NCBI RefSeq assembly: GCF_017569205.1
Contig: NZ_CP071870.1
Span: 1,736,001 to 1,800,000 of the forward strand
DNA length: 64,000 nt
Source: Propioniciclava sp. MC1595
GTDB lineage: Bacteria > Actinomycetota > Actinomycetes > Propionibacteriales > Propionibacteriaceae
Reading direction: 5' to 3'
Shown here: one piece after another, positions 58,494 to 64,000 of the stretch
Layout: every line of letters starts with the position of its first letter
How positions within the stretch are numbered: position 1 is the stretch's first letter
Translations under genes and position numbers: made by a program
The notes under the pieces: model-generated
Seen by the model: the letters and a program-made list of their open reading frames with translations, nothing else
Databases searched by the model: none
What the model was told of the DNA's origin: nothing

Positions 58494-58886
58494 TCAGGCG
58501 AGCGCGGCGCGGATCTTCTCGACGGCCTGCTGCTCCTCGGGGCTCACGCCCTTGGACGCCTCGGCGACCTGCTGCGCGGCGGCCAGGACGACGTCCTTGA
58601 GCGCCTGGGCGTCGGCGGGGTCCTTCGCGGCGACCGCGCTCACTGCGGCCTGCAGGTCGGGCACCACGCTGGCGTCGAACTCCTCGGGGGACTGCGCCTC
58701 GGGGAGGATGAAGCCGCCGGTGAGGAGGGTGCGGAGGCCCTCGGGGGCGGCGGCGAGCGCGCGGGCCCCCGCGGCGCTCTCGGAGAAGGCGGCGAAGAAC
58801 CCGGGGTCGGCCTTCGAGACGTAGGCGATCGCGTTCAGGACGGCGCGACGGACCTGCTCTTGCTCTTGCTCGGTGTATTCAGCCAT
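58494..58886 (-). CDS. Hypothetical helical protein
   Basis: 130 residues, nearly all predicted helix, acidic and Ala-rich. Starts MAEYTEQEQEQVRRAVLNAI and ends EEQQAVEKIRAALA. No domain recognised; a tellurite-resistance-like or chaperone-like helical bundle is possible but unsupported. Convergent with the carboxyltransferase gene (six-base gap) and 31 bases downstream of the acyltransferase gene. Confidence 0.65.
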   Translation of the reverse strand: MAEYTEQEQEQVRRAVLNAIAYVSKADPGFFAAFSESAAGARALAAAPEGLRTLLTGGFILPEAQSPEEFDASVVPDLQAAVSAVAAKDPADAQALKDVVLAAAQQVAEASKGVSPEEQQAVEKIRAALA

Positions 58887-58917
58887 GCGTCATCCTTGCG
58901 CGCCGCATCGGGCGTTG

Positions 58918-59688
58918 TCACGCCTTTGTGACGCGTTCACCCTTTCGGGGGTCCCAGACACCGGCCGGCCGCGTCTCGCCGCGGAGGCCCTCGACGAGGA
59001 TCGTCACGGCGTCCATGATGCGGTCGGTGGCGATGCGCATGGCCTCGACGTCGGTGCGCCCGTGCAGGTCGGACAGCGGCACCGGATCGCCCATGACCAC
59101 GCGGATGGTCTTGCGCGGCCACAGCCGCGGCCACGTGAGCCGGCGCCCGGGCATGATCAGGTGGGTGCCCCAGTTGGCCGTCGGGATCACCGGCACGCCT
59201 GTGGAGAGCGCCAGCCGGGCGACGCCGGTGCGGGCCGTCATGGGCCACAGGTCGGGATCGCGCGTGCGCCCGCCCTCGGGGTAGATGCCGACGCACTCCC
59301 CCCGCTCGAGGGCGGCCTGGGCCGGGGCGAGGGCGTCCCGGGCCTGGGCGGTGTTGCGCAGCACGGGGATCTGGCCGCACTTGCGGGCGAACCAGCCGAC
59401 GACCGGGGTGCTCCACAGCTCGGCCTTGCCGAGGTAACGGGGCCAGCGGCCCGACCAGATCACGTAGCGGCCCACGGCCAGCACGTCGGCGTAGCTGACG
59501 TGGTTGCTCACCAGCAGCATGCCGCCGGTGGCCGGCAGGGCGGCCGCGTCGTCCCAGACCTCGCGGGAGGTGGCGCGCAGGACGACCCCGGCGAACGCGG
59601 CGAGGCGCCGGTAGACCGGGCCGTCGCCCGGGGCGCTGGGGGTGCGGAGCGGCTGCTGGCTGCGGTTGCGGTCGAGCTCCTTGCCCAT
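58918..59688 (-). CDS. 1-acyl-sn-glycerol-3-phosphate acyltransferase-like protein
   Basis: 256 residues of the PlsC/LPLAT family. Block I catalytic HX4D is in LLVSNHVSYADVLAVG, block II around LGKAELWSTPVVGWFARKCG, block III in VGIYPEGGRTRDP, block IV in GVPVIPTANWG. It acylates lysophosphatidate or a similar acceptor in membrane lipid synthesis. Starts one base after the rpe stop, so it is co-transcribed with rpe. Confidence 0.9.
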   Translation of the reverse strand: MGKELDRNRSQQPLRTPSAPGDGPVYRRLAAFAGVVLRATSREVWDDAAALPATGGMLLVSNHVSYADVLAVGRYVIWSGRWPRYLGKAELWSTPVVGWFARKCGQIPVLRNTAQARDALAPAQAALERGECVGIYPEGGRTRDPDLWPMTARTGVARLALSTGVPVIPTANWGTHLIMPGRRLTWPRLWPRKTIRVVMGDPVPLSDLHGRTDVEAMRIATDRIMDAVTILVEGLRGETRPAGVWDPRKGERVTKA

Positions 59689-59689
59689 C

Positions 59690-60361
59690 TCAGTGCCCCG
59701 CGCAGCGGGCGTCGGCGAGGTCCTTCAGGGAGCGCACCATGGCGTCGGGGTCCTCGGCCCGGAACACCGCCGACCCCGCGACGAAGACGTCGGCGCCGGC
59801 GTCCACGGCCCGCTCGATGGTCGACTCGGCGATGCCGCCGTCGACCTGGATCCAGATCTCCTGGCCGGAGCCCTTCACGATCTCGCGGGTGCGCCGGATC
59901 TTGCCGAGCATGCCGTCGAGGAAGCTCTGCCCGCCGAAGCCCGGGTCGACGGTCATGATCAGCACCATGTCGAACTCGGTGATGATGTCGGCCAGGGGCT
60001 CGATCGGCGTCTGGGGCCGCAGGCCGATGGACGCCCGCGAGCCCACCGAGCGGATCTGCCGCGCCGTGCGGATCGGCGCGTTCGACGCCTCGAGGTGGAA
60101 GGTGACCGACTCGCAGCCCAGCTCGGCGTAGGCCGGGGCGTGCACGTCGGCGTTCTCGATCATCAGGTGGATGTCGAGGAAGGCGTCGCGGTGGTTGTTC
60201 CGCAGGCACTCCACGACCGGGAGCCCGAGCGTGAGGTTCGGCACGAAGTGGTTGTCCATCACGTCGATGTGGATCCCCGCCGAGCTGGGGATCCGGCGGA
60301 TCTCGTCGTCGAGGCCGGCCAGGTTCGCGTTCAGGATGCTGGGATGGATGCGGTTCGCCAC
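59690..60361 (-). CDS. rpe: Ribulose-phosphate 3-epimerase
   Basis: 223 residues, TIM barrel. Interconverts ribulose-5-phosphate and xylulose-5-phosphate. Conserved pieces: [30 protein letters not shown] (metal His/Asp), [21 protein letters not shown] with the catalytic Asp region, and [11 protein letters not shown], then [11 protein letters not shown] start with TAGAGT exactly six bases upstream, so it has its own leaderless promoter although it follows rsmB by only 23 bases. Confidence 0.95.
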   Translation of the reverse strand: MANRIHPSILNANLAGLDDEIRRIPSSAGIHIDVMDNHFVPNLTLGLPVVECLRNNHRDAFLDIHLMIENADVHAPAYAELGCESVTFHLEASNAPIRTARQIRSVGSRASIGLRPQTPIEPLADIITEFDMVLIMTVDPGFGGQSFLDGMLGKIRRTREIVKGSGQEIWIQVDGGIAESTIERAVDAGADVFVAGSAVFRAEDPDAMVRSLKDLADARCAGH

Positions 60362-60367
60362 GAGGCG

Positions 60368-60373
60368 ACTCTA
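60368..60373 (-). promoter_or_regulatory. Leaderless -10 box of rpe (TAGAGT)
   Basis: Minus-strand TAGAGT between the rsmB stop and the rpe GTG, six-base spacer. Confidence 0.5.
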
Positions 60374-60384
60374 TCCGTTGGGCC

Positions 60385-61686
60385 TCATGCGCGGCGGCGG
60401 AGCAGCGCGCAGAACATCGCGTCGGTCCCGTCGCGGTGCGGCCACAGCTGTGTGGTCGACTCGCGGGTGACGTCGTCCCGGTCGGCCAGCACCGCCGCGA
60501 GGACGCCCTCGGTCTCGTCGCGGTGCGGCGAGCAGGTCACGTAGGCGACCACCCCGCCGGGGGCGGCGGAGTCGAGGGCCGAGGTGAGCAGGCGGCGCTG
60601 CAGGGGCACGAGTTCGGCGAGGTGCTCGGGCGTGCGGCGCCACCGCGATTCCGGACGCCGGCGCAGGGCCCCCAGACCGGTGCAGGGCACGTCGGCCATC
60701 ACCCGGGCGAAACGGCCGGACGCCCACGCGGGCCGGGTGCCGTCCGCCGCGATCGCCTGCGGCCGGTGGGGGCCGTCGTAGGCGCGCAGGGCCTGGGCGA
60801 CCAGCTCGGCGCGGTGCGGCTGGAGCTCGGAGGCCAGCAGCGTGCTCTCCTGCTGCATCGCCAGGCCGGCGAGCAGGGCCGCCTTGCCGCCGGGGCCGGC
60901 ACAGAGGTCGAGCCACGGACCTTCGGGCGCGTCGGACTCGGCGAGCGCGAGCACCACGAGCTGGCTGCCCTCGTCCTGGACGCCGGCGCGGCCCTCGCGG
61001 ACGGCGGGCAGGTCGCCCGGGTTGCCGGGGCGCCGGGCGCCGAACGGGGAGCGGCTGGTCGGTTCGCCTTCGAGCTCGGAGACCTCCGCCAGGCCGGGCC
61101 GCACGACGAGCGTCGGCACGGGCGGGACGTTGTTGGCGGACAGCGCCTCATCGGCCTCGTCGCCGAGCAGGTCGATGTAGGCCTGGGCGATCCAGCGGGG
61201 GTGGTGGGTGCGCAGCGCGAGGCGTCCGAGGGCGTCCTCGTCGCGGGCGAGGTGGTCGACCCAGCCGTCGAGGTCGCGGGCGGCGACCTTGCGCAGCACC
61301 GCGTTGGTGAGCCCGGCGACCTTCTCGCCCACGGTGGCCGCGGCGAGGTCGACGGTGGTGCTGATGGCGGCGTGGTGCCCCACCCGCATGCTGAGCAGCT
61401 GGTGGGTGCCCAGGCGCAGGGCGTCGGCGAGCGCGGGGTCGAAGGAGTCGCGCCCGGACGCTGCGGCCAGGATGCGGTCGTAGGTGCCGAGCAGGCGGCA
61501 CGTGCCGGAGACGAGCTCGGTGACGAATCCTGCGTCGCGGGGGTCGAGGCCGGCGTCGGACAGGACCCGGGCGGTCTCGAGGTTGGCGTAGGCGTCCTGC
61601 TGGGTGACCGCACCCAGGATGCGATGGGCGAGCAGCCGCGGCCGGTCAGGTCGCCGGCGGCGGAGCGTGCGGTTGCCGGCGGCCAT
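60385..61686 (-). CDS. rsmB: 16S rRNA (cytosine-967-C5)-methyltransferase
   Basis: 433 residues. N-terminal NusB-like domain (about 15-145: RLLAHRILGAVTQQDAYANL, LTNAVLRKVA), then the RsmB/NOL1 methyltransferase domain: GVQDEGSQLVVLAL, the SAM motif WLDLCAGPGGKAALLAGLA, catalytic cysteines in DVPCTGLGALRRRPESRWRR and VVAYVTCSPHRDETEGV. ATG at 61686 shares one base with the fmt stop. The very long open frame upstream is a shadow of fmt and pip. Confidence 0.94.
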   Translation of the reverse strand: MAAGNRTLRRRRPDRPRLLAHRILGAVTQQDAYANLETARVLSDAGLDPRDAGFVTELVSGTCRLLGTYDRILAAASGRDSFDPALADALRLGTHQLLSMRVGHHAAISTTVDLAAATVGEKVAGLTNAVLRKVAARDLDGWVDHLARDEDALGRLALRTHHPRWIAQAYIDLLGDEADEALSANNVPPVPTLVVRPGLAEVSELEGEPTSRSPFGARRPGNPGDLPAVREGRAGVQDEGSQLVVLALAESDAPEGPWLDLCAGPGGKAALLAGLAMQQESTLLASELQPHRAELVAQALRAYDGPHRPQAIAADGTRPAWASGRFARVMADVPCTGLGALRRRPESRWRRTPEHLAELVPLQRRLLTSALDSAAPGGVVAYVTCSPHRDETEGVLAAVLADRDDVTRESTTQLWPHRDGTDAMFCALLRRRA

Positions 61687-62603
61687 CAGGCGAACCGCAC
61701 CGCGGCGTCGCGCAGGCCGCGGCCCCAGTCCGCCCCGGCCATCTCCTTCTTGCCCTGGGGCTGGACGCGCACCAGCTCCAGCGCCGTCGTGCCGCTGCCG
61801 ACCAGGACCCGTCGCTTCTCGACCCGCACCTCGCCGGGGGCCAGCCCGGCCTCGTCGGTGGGGCGTCCGAGAGCGACCTTGAACCGCTCGTCGCCGATGG
61901 TCGTCCACGCCATGGGTTCGGGCGAGCAGCCGCGGACCAGCCGGTCGATCTCGTCGGCCTGCCGGGTCCAGTCGATGCGGGCCTCCTCGACCGTGATCTT
62001 GGGCGCGAGCGTGACCGCGGCCTCGTCGTCCTGCTCGGCCGGCTCGGTGGTGGCCAGGGCGTCGATGGTGTCGAGGAGCAACCTGGCGCCGGTGTGGGCG
62101 AGAGCCTCCAGCACCTCGCCGGCGGTCTCGGTGCCGGTGAGCGCCATCTCCGTCGTGCCGTACACGGGGCCGGCGTCCAGCTCGCGCACGAGGCGGAAGG
62201 TCGTGGCGCCGGTCACTCCGTCGCCGGCCATGACGGCCCGCTGGACGGGAGCGGCGCCTCGCCAGCGCGGGAGCAGGGAGAAGTGCAGGTTGACCCACCC
62301 GTACCGCGGGATGTCGAGGACGTGCTGCGGCACCAGCGCGCCGTAGGCCACGACCGGGCAGGCGTCGGGGGCGAGCTCGGTGAGGGCGGCCACGAACTCG
62401 GGGTCGCGGGGGTGCATGGGCTTCAACGCCGGGATGCCGTGGTCGGCCGCCCACTGCCCCACCTCGCTCGGCACGAGCCGCTTGCTGCGGCCCCGGGCCG
62501 CGTCGGGCCGGGTCACGACGGCGGTCACCTCGTGGTCGGAGGCGAGCAGGGCCTCGAACGAGGGGATGGCGACGGACGGGGTTCCGGCAAGGACGAGGCG
62601 CAC
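61686..62603 (-). CDS. fmt: Methionyl-tRNA formyltransferase
   Basis: 305 residues. Formylates initiator Met-tRNA with 10-formyl-THF. N-terminal Rossmann-like domain: LVLAGTPSVAIPSFEALL, the folate/catalytic loop LPRWRGAAPVQRAVMAGD (equivalent of SLLPRWRGAAPI), and TGATTFRLVRELDAGPV; C-terminal OB domain from about 205. GTG start with TAAGCT six bases upstream, another leaderless signal. Followed without gap by rsmB. Confidence 0.96.
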   Translation of the reverse strand: MRLVLAGTPSVAIPSFEALLASDHEVTAVVTRPDAARGRSKRLVPSEVGQWAADHGIPALKPMHPRDPEFVAALTELAPDACPVVAYGALVPQHVLDIPRYGWVNLHFSLLPRWRGAAPVQRAVMAGDGVTGATTFRLVRELDAGPVYGTTEMALTGTETAGEVLEALAHTGARLLLDTIDALATTEPAEQDDEAAVTLAPKITVEEARIDWTRQADEIDRLVRGCSPEPMAWTTIGDERFKVALGRPTDEAGLAPGEVRVEKRRVLVGSGTTALELVRVQPQGKKEMAGADWGRGLRDAAVRFA

Positions 62604-62609
62604 CCGACC

Positions 62610-62615
62610 AGCTTA
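62610..62615 (-). promoter_or_regulatory. Leaderless -10 box of fmt (TAAGCT)
   Basis: Minus-strand TAAGCT, six bases before the fmt GTG; it overlaps the stop region of the preceding pip gene. Confidence 0.5.
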
Positions 62616-63605
62616 GGCCCGCGCCGCCACCCGGTCGTGGAAGTCGGTGACCGCCCGCATCATCCGGGGTCCGCCGTGGCCCTCGTCCTCGACGATGACC
62701 AGCTCGCTGCCGGGCCAGGCCCGGTGCAGGCGCCACGCGGTCACGACCGGACCGGACACGTCCAGGCGCCCGTGCACGAGCTGGGCGGGCACCCGCGGCA
62801 GGGCGGACGCCTTGCCCAGGACGTCTGCGGGCGCGGCCCCGCCGGGTGCCCCGAAGGCGATGTGGTTCCACAGGCGGGCCACCAGCACCGTGAAGGCCTC
62901 CTGCTCGGCGGGTGGCCACTCCGAGAGCACCGGGGTGAAGCCGCCGGCACCGAGGGACACGTGGTGGTCCTCCCAGAGCGTCCAGGCCGCCGCCACGGCG
63001 CGCCGCACCGTCGCGTCGGGCGAACCCATGAGGCGGTCCAGGGCGGTGACGAGCGGCTCCTCCCCCGGCCGGTACCCCTCGGGCTGGCCGCAGAGCGTGT
63101 CCACGAGGACAGCGTGGGCCTCGGGGTGGATCCGACCGACGCCCTCGCTGAGCCACGTCACCTCCTCCGCCGAGGTCGTGGTCACCGCGGCCAGCGACAC
63201 GGCGAGCACCCGCCCGGGGTGTGCCTGCGCGTAGGCCAGCGCCAGCGTCGACCCCCACGACACGCCGTACAGCAGCCAGGCCTCCACCCCGAGGTGCCGG
63301 CGGAGCTCCTCCAGGTCCGCGACGTACCGCTCGAGCGTGTGCGCGTCCCGCCCGTGGACCGGGTCGACGCGCGGGAGCGAGGCGCCGCACCCCCGCTGGT
63401 CGTAGGCGATGACCCGGTACCGCTCCGGGTCGAACGTGCGCACGAAGCCCCGCCGGCCCCGGCCCCCGCCCGGACCGCCGTGGAGGTGGACGGCCGGGAT
63501 CCCCGTCGGGTTGCCCGAGCACTCCCAGGCGAGCTCGGCCCCGTCGGAGAGGGTCAGCATCCCGGCCACGTGCGGCTCGGTGCGCGGGTACACCGGCGCC
63601 GTCAT
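62613..63605 (-). CDS. pip: Proline iminopeptidase-like alpha/beta hydrolase (S33)
   Basis: 330 residues. HLHGGPGGGRGRRGFVRTFD gives the oxyanion GGPGG motif, YDQRGCGASLP is the family's DQRG motif, and the nucleophile is the serine in LYGVSWGSTLALAYAQAHP. Asp in HGRLDVSGPV and His in VEDEGHGG complete the triad. It should remove N-terminal proline from peptides. Cytoplasmic, no signal. The ATG overlaps the priA stop (ATGA); the ORF can be read longer into priA but the homology starts here. Confidence 0.9.
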   Translation of the reverse strand: MTAPVYPRTEPHVAGMLTLSDGAELAWECSGNPTGIPAVHLHGGPGGGRGRRGFVRTFDPERYRVIAYDQRGCGASLPRVDPVHGRDAHTLERYVADLEELRRHLGVEAWLLYGVSWGSTLALAYAQAHPGRVLAVSLAAVTTTSAEEVTWLSEGVGRIHPEAHAVLVDTLCGQPEGYRPGEEPLVTALDRLMGSPDATVRRAVAAAWTLWEDHHVSLGAGGFTPVLSEWPPAEQEAFTVLVARLWNHIAFGAPGGAAPADVLGKASALPRVPAQLVHGRLDVSGPVVTAWRLHRAWPGSELVIVEDEGHGGPRMMRAVTDFHDRVAARA

Positions 63606-64000
63606 GACGGGTCCACCTGCAGGCGCAGCGCCCCCGGCGCCTTGCGGGCCAGCCGGTCGGCCACGACCTCCTTCAGTCCCGCCACCAGCGCATCGCCGTG
63701 GGCGGGCGGGCACCGGACGGTCAGCCGCCACGTCTCCCCCTCGCCGGTGGTCTCCAGTGGCACCGGGCCGAAGTGCTCGGCACCCGGCACGGGGCGCCAT
63801 GCGGCCTCGGCCTCGTCCAGCGCAGCCCGCGGGCCGTCGAACTGCACCAGCCGTGCCGCGGGCGGGAAGCGCGTGGCCACGCGCTCGGCGAGTTCCCGCG
63901 CCGCGAACCCGGGCGCGTCCAGCCGGATCAGGGCCTGGATCGCGCGGGCGTCCGGCTCCCCCACCGCCATCACGGTGCCCTGGTGGGAGCCCGGCCGCAC
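63602..64000 (-). CDS. priA: Primosomal protein N' (PriA), C-terminal end
   Basis: The last 132 residues of actinobacterial PriA, cut by the window edge: GTVMAVGEPDARAIQALIRL, DAPGFAARELAERVATRFPP and LVQFDGPRAALDEAEAAW. The helicase motifs and zinc cysteines lie beyond the window. Actinobacterial PriA often has lost ATPase residues, which cannot be checked here. Head of the priA-pip-fmt-rsmB-rpe gene order. Confidence 0.8.
   Translation of the reverse strand: MRPGSHQGTVMAVGEPDARAIQALIRLDAPGFAARELAERVATRFPPAARLVQFDGPRAALDEAEAAWRPVPGAEHFGPVPLETTGEGETWRLTVRCPPAHGDALVAGLKEVVADRLARKAPGALRLQVDPS

Noticed and set aside
60385-63522. A 1045-codon frame extending rsmB upstream.
   Set aside because: The added part is an Arg/Gly/Pro-rich shadow of fmt and pip on the same strand; only the part from 61686 matches RsmB.

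Overview
The window is high-GC DNA from an actinobacterium. It carries a Pup ligase-substrate system (pup, dop, ARC ATPase), a WhiB-like protein, an actinobacterial-type fused acetyl-CoA carboxylase carboxyltransferase, a split MetX/MetY plus MetH methionine pathway, and many genes that appear to start at a leaderless TANNNT-N6/7-(A/G)TG signal. The order priA-pip-fmt-rsmB-rpe and the gene mix suggest Propionibacteriales (Propionibacteriaceae-like), but that is an inference without a database search.

Layout. 1-4180: metX (cut by the edge) and metY, thpR, a decayed sugar-binding protein, yqeY and two very small proteins. 4391-8295: a flavin/electron-transfer group (truncated ferric-reductase-like membrane protein, Tat-exported DUF2271 protein, ApbE flavin transferase, membrane flavin reductase). 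8440-11254: a scrap zone with IS256 and IS21 remnants and a cut nucleotidyltransferase gene, ending in an intact reverse transcriptase of the defence (Abi/DRT-like) type. 11365-19287: a 7.9-kb integrated island bounded by a 23-bp duplication of the 3' end of tRNA-Pro(GGG). It holds a tyrosine integrase, excisionase-like protein, a winged-helix replication-type protein with iteron-like repeats, a WhiB-like protein, a putative HK97-type capsid protein and an HNH nuclease. No terminase, portal or tail gene is seen. This looks like a capsid-carrying phage satellite and is the most interesting item in the window.

19530-29065: chromosomal genes: a broken methyltransferase, an EamA transporter, a D-amino-acid aldolase/dehydratase-like enzyme, der, cmk, tyrA, pup, dop, a DUF3054 protein and the ARC ATPase. 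No 20S proteasome genes are visible, and ARC lacks the C-terminal QYL tail. 29097-42397: two direct IS110 copies bracket a galactoside island (GH36 alpha-galactosidase, LacZ, broken GH42, LacI, GalK). The second IS110 copy has a stop codon and is split by an IS3 element with 25-bp inverted repeats and a 3-bp target duplication. 42398-44929: a tricarboxylate transporter operon with a truncated tctC, a frameshifted tctB and an intact tctA. 44942-49481: a second sugar locus (two ABC permeases, binding protein, LacI) whose first gene is a lacZ reduced to 90 codons by internal deletion.

49589-64000: housekeeping genes: trmI, a peptide-type binding protein, a HAD phosphatase, metH, a PAC2 protein, the carboxyltransferase, a small unknown protein, plsC-like acyltransferase, rpe, rsmB, fmt, pip and the end of priA.

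How the parts fit. The two sugar loci are broken in complementary ways: the IS110-bracketed one kept hydrolases and lost its transporter, the other kept a transporter and lost its hydrolase. Together they may still form one galactoside uptake and breakdown route into GalK. In the tRNA-Pro island, nearly every gene overlaps the next by ATGA or GTGA, which implies one translationally coupled transcript from the excisionase-like gene to the small genes after the capsid gene.
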